Shown here: piece by piece, positions 54,959-64,000 of the stretch
Layout of the letters: the number at the start of each line of letters is the position of its first letter
Position numbering within the stretch: the stretch's first letter is position 1
Source: JASLDZ01 sp964242895
Lineage (GTDB): Bacteria; Pseudomonadota; Alphaproteobacteria; Caulobacterales; Caulobacteraceae
Length of the DNA: 64,000 nucleotides
NCBI GenBank assembly: GCA_964242895.1
Contig: CAXTBN010000004.1
Location: forward strand, 1-64,000
Reading direction: 5' to 3'
Notes under the pieces: generated by a model
Told to the model about the DNA's origin: nothing
The model's input: only the letters and a program-made list of their open reading frames with translations
Database searches by the model: none
Program-made: the position numbers and the translations under genes

Positions 54959-55789
54959 TCAGATGACGTAGTCGTACGCCGCGTCGGCGAGCGTCTGGTC
55001 CATCGAACGCGCGGGTTCGGGGCAGGTCGGGCAGTTCACCAGCCGCGCGGGCACGCCCGCGGCCGTGCAGCCGGGCGGCACGGGCTTCAGCACGACCGAA
55101 CCCGAGGCGACCTTCGCGCCGTCCCCGATCGTAATGTTTCCGAGCACCTTGGAGCCCGCGCCCAGGAGCACGCCCTTGCCGATCTTGGGGTGACGGTCGA
55201 CGCCCGCGTGGCCTGTGCCGCCCAGCGTCACGTCGTGCAGCATGGAGACGTCGTCGCCCACGACGGCGGTCTCGCCCACCACCACGCCCGTGCCGTGGTC
55301 GATGAACACGCCGCGGCCGAAGCGTGCGGCGGGGTGGATGTCCACCTGGAACAGCTCGCTGGCGCGGCTCTGCAGGTGAAAAGCGAGCGTCTCGCGCCCG
55401 CGCGTCCACAGCCAGTGCGCCACGCGGTGCGTCTGCAGGGCGGCGAAGCCCTTGAACCACAGGAAGGGCTGCAGGTAGCCCTTGCACGCCGGGTCACGCT
55501 CGAACACGGCGCGCAGGTCGGCGTCGGCGTCGGCGATCAGCGACGGGTCGGCGGCGTAGGCCTCTTCGCAGATCTCACGCAGCGCCAGCGGGTTGAACTC
55601 GCCGTCGCCGAGCTTGCGCGCCAGCTGGTAGCTGAGCGAGCGCGCCGGGTCGGCGTGCGCCAGGATCGCGGCGTTGATCAGGCTGGCGAGCCCCGGCTCG
55701 GCGCGGGCGGCGCGCTCGGCCTCGGCGCGGAGCGCCGGCCACACCGGCGGTGGCCCGTCATGGGAGACGACCTCGAAGAGCTGCCCCAT
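54959..55789 (-). CDS. cysE: Serine O-acetyltransferase
   Basis: Transfers acetyl from acetyl-CoA to serine, the first step of cysteine synthesis. 276 residues with the N-terminal helical domain (PSLIADADADLRAVFERDPACKGYLQPFLWFKGFAALQTHRVAHWLW) and a left-handed beta-helix of hexapeptide repeats. It has FQVDIHPAARFGRGVFIDHGTGVVVGETAVVGDDVSML and HPKIGKGVLLGAGSKVLGN, with the catalytic His residues. ATG at 55789. Feedback control by cysteine is known for the family but cannot be judged here. Confidence 0.95.
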   Translation of the reverse strand: MGQLFEVVSHDGPPPVWPALRAEAERAARAEPGLASLINAAILAHADPARSLSYQLARKLGDGEFNPLALREICEEAYAADPSLIADADADLRAVFERDPACKGYLQPFLWFKGFAALQTHRVAHWLWTRGRETLAFHLQSRASELFQVDIHPAARFGRGVFIDHGTGVVVGETAVVGDDVSMLHDVTLGGTGHAGVDRHPKIGKGVLLGAGSKVLGNITIGDGAKVASGSVVLKPVPPGCTAAGVPARLVNCPTCPEPARSMDQTLADAAYDYVI

Positions 55790-55800
55790 CGCCCCGTCCT

Positions 55801-56421
55801 CTAGTCCAGCACTCTGGCCGCGAGCCGCGGCTCCAGCTCGCCCGTGACCGCCATATGGTGAAGCCTGAGCAGCATCGCCACGGTGATGGCATCCTGCACG
55901 CCGCCGGTGACCGCCGCGTGAAGGGCCTCGCGGAAGGGTACGCGGGCGACCGCGAGCTCCTCGGTGGCCTCAGGCGCCTCGCCACACGGGGTGAGGCCGG
56001 TGGCGAGCCAGCCGAGCGCCACCTCGTCCGAGGTGGAGTTGGAGAGTTGCAACCGAAGTATCAGCCGCCAGTCGGCAGCCTCCAGCCCCGCCTCTTCGCG
56101 CAGCTCTCGCCGGCAACCCTCCAGCGGATCCTCCGCCAGGGGTGCGCCGCCCTCGGGGATCTCCCATTGGTAGTCGGCGAGCGGGAAGCGCCACTGGCCG
56201 ACTAGAGTCACCGTGCCGTCGTCGTGGAGCGGGATCACGCCCGTGGCCACGTTCTTGTAGCGCTGCACGAAGTAGCGGGCCGGAGCCCCGGTGGGCGCGG
56301 TGGCGGCGTACTCGTCCACGGAGAACCACGGGTTGTCGTGGGTGCGCGTCGGGCCGGAGGCGACGGACCAGGGTCGGCCGTGCGGGCGCAGCCAGGCGGG
56401 AAGGGAGGGGGGAGGCGGCAT
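55801..56421 (-). CDS. NUDIX hydrolase (ADP-ribose pyrophosphatase-like)
   Basis: 206-residue protein. The Nudix box is GGAPLAEDPLEGCRRELREEAGL (G-x5-E-x7-RE-x2-EE-x-G-L) at about residues 93-115, with beta strands VIPLHDDGTVTLVGQWRFP ahead of it, typical of ADP-ribose pyrophosphatases that cleave ADP-ribose or similar nucleotide sugars. ATG at 56421. Stop 11 bases upstream of the cysE start, same strand; divergent from the nitroreductase. Substrate not determined. Confidence 0.88.
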   Translation of the reverse strand: MPPPPSLPAWLRPHGRPWSVASGPTRTHDNPWFSVDEYAATAPTGAPARYFVQRYKNVATGVIPLHDDGTVTLVGQWRFPLADYQWEIPEGGAPLAEDPLEGCRRELREEAGLEAADWRLILRLQLSNSTSDEVALGWLATGLTPCGEAPEATEELAVARVPFREALHAAVTGGVQDAITVAMLLRLHHMAVTGELEPRLAARVLD

Positions 56422-56479
56422 TGCGGGCCGGCTCTACATCCATTAGGTGCGAAGCGCTCTCCTGCGAACGGTTCTCAAC

Positions 56480-57103
56480 ATGCCGCACACCCTCCCGCCC
56501 GCTCCCGAGTTCGGACAGGCGCTGGCGCCCCGGGCCTGCCCCGACACCCTGGCGCTGCTGGCCACGCGCCGCTCCAGCTCCGCCCAGACGCTGACCGCCC
56601 CAGCTCCGGAGGGTGCAGAGCTCGACGATCTGCTGCGCTTGGCGACGCGCGTGCCGGACCACGGCAAGATGCAGCCCTGGCGGTTCGTGGTTCTGCATGG
56701 GGAAGGAAAGGCGCGCTTCACCGGCGGCCTGCGGAGCATGGCCGAAGAACGACGCAATCCGGCCAAGGCGCTCGCCTCGCTCGGCAAGCTCGAGGCGCCA
56801 CCTCTGGCCGTGGCGGTGGTCTCTGCGCCGCGGCTCGGGGGCAAGCCGGTGGGTGAGCAGCGCACCTCGGCGGCGGCGGTGTGCACCACCATGCTGATCG
56901 CCGCGGCGGCGATGGGCTACGGCGCCAACTGGATCACCGACTGGTACGGCGAGGAGCCCGAAGCCCTTCGCCTGCTCGGCCTCAGACTCGATGCCGAGGC
57001 GCCCGAGGAACTAGCCGGCTGGATTCTCGTCGGCACGCCGTCAGAGCCGCCGCTGGAGCGCGTGCGGCCCCGGATCGGAGACCTCGTCACCGTCTGGAGT
57101 TGA
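56480..57103 (+). CDS. Nitroreductase family protein (YdjA-like)
   Basis: 207-residue FMN-dependent nitroreductase, small subfamily. The opening RRSSSAQTLTAPAP block (FMN-phosphate Arg), DLLRLATRVPDHGKMQPWRFVVLHG, and TMLIAAAAMGYGANWITDWYGEEPEALRLLGL near the C-terminus match YdjA-like proteins. The ATG at 56480 is chosen over a GTG at 56447 because family members begin near here; neither has a strong ribosome-binding site. Substrate unknown. Confidence 0.88.
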   Translation: MPHTLPPAPEFGQALAPRACPDTLALLATRRSSSAQTLTAPAPEGAELDDLLRLATRVPDHGKMQPWRFVVLHGEGKARFTGGLRSMAEERRNPAKALASLGKLEAPPLAVAVVSAPRLGGKPVGEQRTSAAAVCTTMLIAAAAMGYGANWITDWYGEEPEALRLLGLRLDAEAPEELAGWILVGTPSEPPLERVRPRIGDLVTVWS

Positions 57104-57217
57104 GGCGGTCGTATGGCGCGCGAGCCACATTACGGCCGTGTAACCGGACCATCGTCTCGCCTCCGACCGGCCTGCGCGGGCGGTCGGCTCCCCCCGAAGC
57201 TGAAGAAGAGACGGCAG

Positions 57218-57802
57218 ATGAGGATGACGAGCGCCGGGGCCTTGAGCCTCGCCCTGACGGCGGCCCTGGGCGTCGCCGGTTGCGCGACGAAAGGCTTCGT
57301 GCGCGAGCAGGTCGGAGCCGTGGATCAGAAGACGACGGCCAACAGCGCACGGCTGGACCAGCAGGGTGCGCAACTCAGCGACGTCGACCGCACCTCCAAG
57401 GAAGCGCTCGAGCGGGCGCAGGCGGCCGGCAAGCTGGCCGAGGGCAAGTTCCTCTACTCGCTCGTGCTGTCGGACGACTCGGTCAAGTTCCCGGTCGATC
57501 GCGCCAGCCTGTCGGACGAAGCGAAGACGCGCCTGCAGGCGTTCATCGACAAGCTAAAGGGCGACAATCGCAACGTGTACCTCGAGATCCAGGGTCACAC
57601 CGACAACTCCGGCGCGCCCGGCTACAACAAGAAGCTCGGCGAGGACCGGGCCGAGGCCGTGCGCCTGTTCATGAACCAGCAGGGCGTGGCGCTGAACCGC
57701 ATGTCGACCATCTCGTACGGGCAGGACGCGCCGGTGGCCCCGAACAGTACGAAGCAGGGACGCGCGCAGAACCGCCGCGTGGTGGTCATCGTTCTCGCCT
57801 GA
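57218..57802 (+). CDS. OmpA-family lipoprotein
   Basis: 194 residues. Lipoprotein signal (SLALTAALGVAGCATK) with lipidated Cys about 22, a helical linker of about 50 residues (VDQKTTANSARLDQQGAQLSDVDRTSKEALERAQ), and a C-terminal OmpA-like domain (about 78-194) with YLEIQGHTDNSG and the peptidoglycan-binding motif YNKKLGEDRAEAVRLFM. It probably tethers outer membrane to wall. ATG at 57218 has GAAGAG upstream. The preceding nitroreductase ends 114 bases earlier. Confidence 0.92.
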   Translation: MRMTSAGALSLALTAALGVAGCATKGFVREQVGAVDQKTTANSARLDQQGAQLSDVDRTSKEALERAQAAGKLAEGKFLYSLVLSDDSVKFPVDRASLSDEAKTRLQAFIDKLKGDNRNVYLEIQGHTDNSGAPGYNKKLGEDRAEAVRLFMNQQGVALNRMSTISYGQDAPVAPNSTKQGRAQNRRVVVIVLA

Positions 57803-57834
57803 CGGAGCGGGCGCGCCACGGCGGCGCGCCCTGC

Positions 57835-58620
57835 TCATCCCGGTGCGCGGCCGCCCAACCCGAGGAGGTCGGACCAGCGCCACTCGCCGGCGCCCAGCGC
57901 CAGGCGCACATCGACACCGGTCTCCGTCGGCACGGCCAGCACCACGAGGCCGTGCACCACCGCATGCCGGCACGCCGGAGGCGAAAAGCCGACCTCCCAC
58001 AGGATCGCCTCGCGCACGGCGGCGAGGCCTCGGCCGTCCTGGCCCGAATGCGCGACCCAGTCGCCGTTCCACACCTTGAACGCCGGGCGCGGCGGGTCTG
58101 ACAGGGGCGCCACAGCCGCCCGAACCAGCCGGTCGCGCCGCAGCGCCGCCTGCAGCCGGCCCGCCATGTCGCACGCCCCGCCTCCGCCTCCGCCGGCTCC
58201 CGCGACGGCCGCCCCGGCCAGCTCGGCCTCTCCAATCGCGTCGTCACCCGCCGGGGCGCCGCCCGCGCCGCCTCGGCCTGCCGGCAGGCTGGGTCGCGTC
58301 GGCGTCAGAAGCGGAGGTGGCTTCCGCACCGCCGGAGCCGAGGCGGCCCGCGCGGCCCGGGGCGCCGCCGTCTTCGCCGTTGCTGCGGGCGCGGGCGCGG
58401 GCTCGGCGATGCGGGGCGGTGTGGGAGACGGCGGCCGCGGCGCCGGAGCGAGTGTCACGTCCAGGGTGGGACCGGCGGGTGCGGCGGTCGGAGCCGGGCG
58501 ACCCGTCAGCAGCAGCATCGCCAGCGCCCCCGCATGCACGGCGAGGCTCGCACCCACGGCCGCGGCCCGGCGCACGGAGCGCGGAGGTCGGAGCGGGCGG
58601 GGCGTCGTCTCGGTCTGCAC
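57835..58620 (-). CDS. TonB-like membrane-anchored protein
   Basis: 261 residues. N-terminal membrane helix (VRRAAAVGASLAVHAGALAMLLLTG), a long Pro/Ala-rich periplasmic linker (PLAP-type repeats, about 45-150) and a C-terminal domain (about 155-261) that has CDMAGRLQAALRRDRLVRAAV but no recognisable TonB C-terminal motif. The architecture is TonB/TolA-like. The GTG at 58620 has GAAGG upstream; the open frame further upstream is shadow of purF. It follows purF by 68 bases on the same strand. Function uncertain. Confidence 0.7.
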   Translation of the reverse strand: MQTETTPRPLRPPRSVRRAAAVGASLAVHAGALAMLLLTGRPAPTAAPAGPTLDVTLAPAPRPPSPTPPRIAEPAPAPAATAKTAAPRAARAASAPAVRKPPPLLTPTRPSLPAGRGGAGGAPAGDDAIGEAELAGAAVAGAGGGGGGACDMAGRLQAALRRDRLVRAAVAPLSDPPRPAFKVWNGDWVAHSGQDGRGLAAVREAILWEVGFSPPACRHAVVHGLVVLAVPTETGVDVRLALGAGEWRWSDLLGLGGRAPG

Positions 58621-58688
58621 GGGCCTTCGACGGTCGGGGCGGGACCGTCCCGGTCCACCACATACGCGCGTCAGCACCGTGGCCGACG

Positions 58689-60176
58689 TCAGGCCATCAG
58701 GAAGCTGAGCTGACGCTCCTGCGGCTCGTTGCGGCCCTCGGCGAGTTCGCGGTCGGTGAGGCGGGTGGGGTAGTCGCCGGTGAAGTAGTGGTCGGTGAAC
58801 TGGGGGCGGACGGGGTCGCGCTCGCCGGCGCCCATGGCCCAGTACAGGCCCTCCACGGAGAGGAAGCCCAGGCTGTCGACCTCCAACATGGCGCTCATTT
58901 CGGCCAGGGACTTCTGCGCTGCGATCAGCTTCTCGCGGTCGGGCATGTCGATGCCGTAAAAGTCCGGCCACTTGATGGGCGGGGAGGCGGAGCGGAGGTG
59001 CACCTCCTTGGCGCCGGCCTCGCGCACCATGCGAACGATCTTCACACTGGTGGTGCCGCGCACGATGGAGTCGTCGATGAGGACGACCCTTTTTCCCTCC
59101 AGAACAGCGCGGTTGGGGCTGTGCTTCATGCGCACCCCTAGCTCGCGCACCCCCTGCGTGGGCTGGATGAAGGTGCGTCCGACGTAGTGGCCGCGGATGA
59201 TGCCAAGCTCGTATGGGATGCCTGAACCTTGCGCGTAGCCTAGGGCGGCGGGGACGCCGCTGTCGGGCACGGGCACCACCACGTCGGCGTCGACGCCGGT
59301 CTCCTCGGCCAGGCGTGCGCCCATGCGCTTGCGCACGTCGTAGACGCTGCGGCCGTTCACCACCGAGTCCGGGCGCGAGAAGTAGACGTACTCGAACAGG
59401 CAGGGGCGAGCGCGGGCGTCGGGAAAGGGGCGCAGGCTCTCCACGCCGGTGTCGGAGATCACCACCACCTCGCCGGGCTCGATGTCGCGCACGAAGTGGG
59501 CGCCGACCATCTCCAGCGCGCAGGTCTCGCTGGCCAGCACGAACTTGCCGCCGAGGTCGCCGAGGACCAATGGCCGGATGCCGAGTGGGTCGCGCGCGCC
59601 GATCAGCTTGGTGTTGGTCAGCGCCACGAGCGCGTAGCCGCCCTCGATGTCGCGCAGTGCGTCGATGAAGCGGTCCACCACCCGCGCCTTCCGAGAACGG
59701 GCGACGAGGTGGAGGATCACCTCGCTGTCGCTGGTGGACTGGAAGATGGAGCCCTCCGCCACGAGCTGGCGGCGGAGCGTCAGGAAATTGGTGAGGTTGC
59801 CGTTGTGGCCGATGGCGATGCCGCCTGCCTCGAGGTCGGCGAACATGGGTTGGACGTTGCGGATCGCGTGGCCGCCGGCGGTGGCGTAGCGCGTGTGGCC
59901 GATGGCGGCGTAGCCGGGGAGCCGACGCACCAGGTCCTCCTGGCCGAACGCCTCGCCCACGTGGCCCAAGTGGCGCTCGGTGGCGAAGCGCTGCCCGTCG
60001 AAGGCGGCCATCCCGCACGCCTCCTGGCCGCGATGCTGCAGGGCGTGCAGGCCGAGGGCCGTGATCGCGGCCGCCTCGTCCACGTTCCAGACGCCGAACA
60101 CGCCGCACTCCAGGCGGGGTCGGTCGTCGTCCGGATCGCGGCCGAGGGCGTCATAGTTGGCATGCTCGGAGGTCAT
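58689..60176 (-). CDS. purF: Amidophosphoribosyltransferase
   Basis: First committed enzyme of de novo purine synthesis; converts PRPP and glutamine to phosphoribosylamine. 495 residues. The propeptide is followed by ECGVFGVWN, so the catalytic Cys is exposed after processing (Cys about 24); GHTRYATAGGHAIRNVQP, the glutaminase motif, follows. The C-terminal phosphoribosyltransferase has VVLIDDSIVRGTTSV, the PRPP-binding motif. ATG at 60176 overlaps the cvpA stop (ATGA), so cvpA-purF are coupled. Confidence 0.95.
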   Translation of the reverse strand: MTSEHANYDALGRDPDDDRPRLECGVFGVWNVDEAAAITALGLHALQHRGQEACGMAAFDGQRFATERHLGHVGEAFGQEDLVRRLPGYAAIGHTRYATAGGHAIRNVQPMFADLEAGGIAIGHNGNLTNFLTLRRQLVAEGSIFQSTSDSEVILHLVARSRKARVVDRFIDALRDIEGGYALVALTNTKLIGARDPLGIRPLVLGDLGGKFVLASETCALEMVGAHFVRDIEPGEVVVISDTGVESLRPFPDARARPCLFEYVYFSRPDSVVNGRSVYDVRKRMGARLAEETGVDADVVVPVPDSGVPAALGYAQGSGIPYELGIIRGHYVGRTFIQPTQGVRELGVRMKHSPNRAVLEGKRVVLIDDSIVRGTTSVKIVRMVREAGAKEVHLRSASPPIKWPDFYGIDMPDREKLIAAQKSLAEMSAMLEVDSLGFLSVEGLYWAMGAGERDPVRPQFTDHYFTGDYPTRLTDRELAEGRNEPQERQLSFLMA

Positions 60177-60835
60177 CGCCCGGTCCGCTCCGTCCTGTGG
60201 CGCCGTGCGGCGGTGGTGCTCGTCGAGCCGGACGAGGGTCCGGTGGTGTTCGCCGTGACGTTCGGCTCGGAGCCGCCGAGCTCGACGCCCTCGTCGTCGG
60301 TCTGGTTGAAGCCCTTCTGAACGCCCTCGCCCATCATGCGCGTCACGCCGTCGGCGAACTTCATGCCGGAGGGAGCGAACACGGTCAGCACCTCGGCCGA
60401 CTTGCGGGCGACGGGCCAGGTGAGGCCGCCGGTGATCCACTTCGGCGACAGGTCGGGCGGAGTGATCCGGCTGAAGACGAGGAAGAACGCTCCGGCCAGG
60501 ACGAGCGCGCGGCCGATGCCGAACACCGCGCCGGCCCCACGGTCCAGCCCTCCCAGGCGCGAGCTGTGCACGTGGCGCGTCAGCAGGCTGCCGAGGATCC
60601 GCAGCAGGATGTACACGACCACGAACACGACCAGCACGGCCGTGGCGTTGCCCGCCCAGGCCGGGTGGACCAGGCCGCGGGCCAGCTTGCCCGCCACGGG
60701 CAGGGCGAACACCGCGGCCATGGCGGCCAGCCCGAAGGCGAAGAGCGTCACCAGCTCCTTGATGGCGCCGCGGGCGTAGCCGACCAGCGCCGACACCAGG
60801 ATCACGAGCAGGAAGACGATGTCGAAGACGGTCAC
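60173..60835 (-). CDS. cvpA: CvpA family protein
   Basis: 220-residue inner-membrane protein with four predicted membrane helices. TVFDIVFLLVILVSALVGYARGAIKELVTLFAFG at the N-terminus and VFGIGRALVLAGAFFLVFS in the middle are CvpA hallmarks. A polar, Thr/Ser-rich C-terminal tail of about 55 residues extends past the family core. CvpA was first linked to colicin V production and to maintaining envelope function. It is upstream of and overlaps purF, the common gene order. Confidence 0.9.
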   Translation of the reverse strand: MTVFDIVFLLVILVSALVGYARGAIKELVTLFAFGLAAMAAVFALPVAGKLARGLVHPAWAGNATAVLVVFVVVYILLRILGSLLTRHVHSSRLGGLDRGAGAVFGIGRALVLAGAFFLVFSRITPPDLSPKWITGGLTWPVARKSAEVLTVFAPSGMKFADGVTRMMGEGVQKGFNQTDDEGVELGGSEPNVTANTTGPSSGSTSTTAARRHRTERTGR

Positions 60836-60917
60836 GCGGGCTCCTCGAAGACAGCGGGCCGAGGGTCGTCATATAGGGACTCGGGCCGCTCCGCCCACCT
60901 TTCCGATCGTGGCGGGG

Positions 60918-62288
<1,371 letters not shown>

Positions 62289-62402
62289 GGACTCTCCGGG
62301 GATTCCCGGGCCTCATGCCGCAAGTTCCCGCGTACGTCACCCACCACACAACACGCCGACGCGAACGGGCCGGGGGGCTCGCCGTCGGGGGGACCGAATT
62401 TC

Positions 62403-63647
62403 ATGAGCCTGTCCGATCCCGCGCGCCGCGCCTCGCTGGTCGAGCGCATCCAGGGAATCCTGCTGCGTCCCTCGTCGGAGTGGGACAGGATCGCCGTCGA
62501 GCCCGCGACCACGCAGTCGCTGTTCACCGGCTACGCCATGATCCTGGCCGCCATCGGCCCGGTGTGCAGCGCCGTCGGCATGGTGGTGTTCGGGTTCGGC
62601 ATCCCGGGGATCGCCACCTACCACGCCAACCCGATCGGGGCGTTGATCTCGGCGATCGTCAGCTACGTGCTGGCGCTCGTGGGCGTGTTCCTGGTCGGCC
62701 TGATCATCGACGCGCTGGCGCCCACCTTCGGTGGCCAGAAGAACCAGGTGCAGGCGATGAAGGTCGCCGTGTACGGCTCCACGGCCACCTGGGTGGCGGG
62801 CGTCTTCGGCCTGATCCCGGCGTTGAGCATCCTGGCCGTCGTCGGCCTCTATAGCCTCTACCTCTACTACGTCGGTCTTCCGAAGCTGATGAAGACGAGC
62901 CCGGACAAGGCGCTGGGCTACACGGCCCTGGTGGTGGTGTGCGCCATTGTCATGTTCCTGGTCATCGGCCTGATCACCGCGCCGCTGCGCATGATCGGCG
63001 CCGCGGGCGCGATGGGCGCAGGCGGCGTCACCGTGGTGGGGAACAACGGCGCCACGGTGGTCGGCGCCGACGGCTCCACCGTGAAGCTCGGCGGGCAGCT
63101 GGGCGCGCTCGCCGCCGCCGGCGCGGCCATGAGCGCCCAGACAAAATCGGTGACCACCACCTCGACCGACGGCTCCAGCACGACCACGACCGTCGTCAAC
63201 AGCGCGCCCGCCGCGGCACCCGACGCCCTCAAGGCGCTGTTGCCGGCTTCGGTCGCCGGCTACGCGCGGGGGGACGTCTCGGCCGAGAGCACCGGCGCGG
63301 CGGGTATGAACATGTCCCACGCGCACGCCGAGTACGCGAAGGGCGATGCGCACATGACGCTGGACGTGGCCGACACCGGCGCGATGGGCGCCATCGGCGG
63401 ACTGGCGGCGGCCATGGGCGTGAACACCGACAAGCAGACCGCCACGGGCTACGAGAAGGTCTCCACCGTGAACGGCCGAATGATCAGCGAGGAGTACGAC
63501 CGCTCGGCCAAGAGCGGGAAATACGCCGTGATGCAGGGCCGCGCCAGCATCTCGGCCGAGGGTACGGGCGGCGCGACCATGGACGATCTCAAGGCGGCGG
63601 TCGGCTCGGTGGACGCCGGACGGGTGACGCAGCTCGCGAAGAGCTGA
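62403..63647 (+). CDS. Yip1-type membrane protein with C-terminal extension
   Basis: 414-residue membrane protein. Residues 1-175 form a Yip1-like domain with about five membrane helices, beginning SLVERIQGILLRPSSEWDRIA and including LVGVFLVGLIIDALAPTFGGQKNQVQAMKVAVYGS. The rest (about 200-414) is a soluble Ala/Gly/Thr-rich region with no familiar motif, except a serine/threonine-rich stretch (TTSTDGSSTTTTVVNS). Yip1-type proteins act at membranes, but the bacterial ones have no known role. ATG at 62403 with GGGGGG upstream. Convergent with the ABC ATPase. Confidence 0.82.
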   Translation: MSLSDPARRASLVERIQGILLRPSSEWDRIAVEPATTQSLFTGYAMILAAIGPVCSAVGMVVFGFGIPGIATYHANPIGALISAIVSYVLALVGVFLVGLIIDALAPTFGGQKNQVQAMKVAVYGSTATWVAGVFGLIPALSILAVVGLYSLYLYYVGLPKLMKTSPDKALGYTALVVVCAIVMFLVIGLITAPLRMIGAAGAMGAGGVTVVGNNGATVVGADGSTVKLGGQLGALAAAGAAMSAQTKSVTTTSTDGSSTTTTVVNSAPAAAPDALKALLPASVAGYARGDVSAESTGAAGMNMSHAHAEYAKGDAHMTLDVADTGAMGAIGGLAAAMGVNTDKQTATGYEKVSTVNGRMISEEYDRSAKSGKYAVMQGRASISAEGTGGATMDDLKAAVGSVDAGRVTQLAKS

Positions 63648-63668
63648 CCGACGCCGCGCCCCATCCAA

Positions 63669-64000
63669 TCACCCCTCGGTGGTGATCGGCCCCTCGGCGC
63701 GGCCGTGGATGAACTGTTCGACGTAGGGATTGCCGCTGCGGTCGATCTCGGCGGCGGGGCCGCGCCAGATGATCCGGCCGCCGTGCAGCATGGCGATCTC
63801 GTCGCCGATCTTCCGCGCCGAGGCCATGTCGTGGGTGATCGACACCGCCGTGCAGCCCAGGCGGCTGACCTGCTCGCGGATCAGGTTGTTGATCACGTCG
63901 GCGTTGATGGGGTCGAGCCCGGTGGTCGGCTCGTCGAAGAACAGGATCTCCGGGTGGGCGACGATGGCGCGAGCCAAGCCCACCCGCTTCTGCATGCCTC
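63669..64000 (-). CDS. ABC transporter ATP-binding protein, MlaF-like (partial)
   Basis: C-terminal 110 or so residues of an ABC ATPase; the 5' part lies beyond the window. Visible: MQKRVGLARAIVAHPE (end of the signature motif with a Met-Gln-Lys variant), Walker B ILFFDEPTTGLDPINADVIN, and the H-loop VSITHDMASARKIGDEIAMLHGG. MQKRVGLARA and the TTGLDPI segment are typical of MlaF/Ttg2A, which with MlaE and MlaD transports phospholipids to maintain outer-membrane asymmetry. It ends 21 bases from the convergent Yip1 gene stop. Confidence 0.88.
   Translation of the reverse strand, partial: GMQKRVGLARAIVAHPEILFFDEPTTGLDPINADVINNLIREQVSRLGCTAVSITHDMASARKIGDEIAMLHGGRIIWRGPAAEIDRSGNPYVEQFIHGRAEGPITTEG

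Noticed and set aside
57835..60108. A 757-codon minus-strand frame spanning the TonB-like gene and purF
   Set aside because: The upper part is out of frame with purF and Arg/Pro-rich. Only the final 261 codons (from GTG 58620) look like protein.

Overview
This 64 kb window is chromosomal sequence from a very GC-rich alphaproteobacterium, most likely Caulobacterales (Caulobacter/Phenylobacterium-like). The best taxonomic marker is the ParA-like division regulator MipZ (30995-31870). Supporting signs are alphaproteobacterial small families (DUF1489, DUF3126, DUF2336, DUF4169), GANTC and CtrA-like motifs at cell-cycle genes, and many GTG/TTG starts with ATGA/GTGA overlaps. No rRNA, insertion sequence, integrase, prophage or CRISPR array is visible. 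Genes are very dense: no stretch above 300 bases lacks a gene, and several convergent pairs abut with no spacer.

Layout. 0.05-5.3 kb: two acyl-CoA ligases (a FATP-type very-long-chain enzyme and an AlkK-type medium-chain enzyme) and a membrane DUF1499 protein. 5.4-10 kb, minus strand: MBL-fold hydrolase, DUF442 sulfurtransferase-like protein, secreted protein, acetyltransferase, rnhA, thrB, YccF, DUF2171. 10.3-12.6 kb: DUF4169 protein, a type III polyketide synthase coupled to an isoprenylcysteine-methyltransferase-like enzyme, and small proteins. 12.7-17.4 kb: UvrD/PcrA helicase, then a YcbK/MepK-like endopeptidase and a YcbB-type L,D-transpeptidase. 17.5-22.2 kb: prmA, DUF7002, an orphan ATPase coupled to fumC, a reductase. 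22.3-30.4 kb: a cNMP-binding patatin phospholipase divergent from a leucine-degradation set (MCC beta, methylglutaconyl-CoA hydratase, MCC alpha) interleaved with two unrelated genes.

30.5-34.1 kb: DUF1489, mipZ, a membrane J-domain protein, and a PBP5-like carboxypeptidase with an unusual cysteine-repeat linker and a SPOR domain. 34.3-39.1 kb: phasin with a clear promoter and terminator, clpS-clpA, a second L,D-transpeptidase. 39.1-47.5 kb: secreted Gly-rich protein, a uracil-DNA-glycosylase-like gene with an apparent frameshift, HIT protein, RidA, an orphan HPt domain, nadK, DUF2336, class II aldolase, and a secreted protein that seems to start at CTG. 47.5-57.8 kb: cytochrome c, CDF transporter, tRNA-Thr, metG, a lipoprotein, rlmB-like methyltransferase, tRNA-Tyr, tRNA-Gly, FKBP, DUF2141, DUF3126-cysE, NUDIX, nitroreductase, OmpA lipoprotein. 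57.8-64 kb: TonB-like protein, purF, cvpA, radA, a Yip1-type membrane protein and the 3' part of an MlaF-like ABC ATPase cut by the window end.

Functional themes are housekeeping: cell-wall 3-3 cross-link metabolism and septal carboxypeptidase, division-site placement, fatty-acid, leucine and PHA carbon storage, N-end-rule proteolysis, purine, threonine and cysteine synthesis. I found no convincing novel multi-gene system. The items most worth a second look are the cysteine-repeat carboxypeptidase, the CTG start, the frameshifted glycosylase gene, the PKS-methyltransferase pair and the GANTC site in front of mipZ. All family names come from reading motifs, not from database searches.
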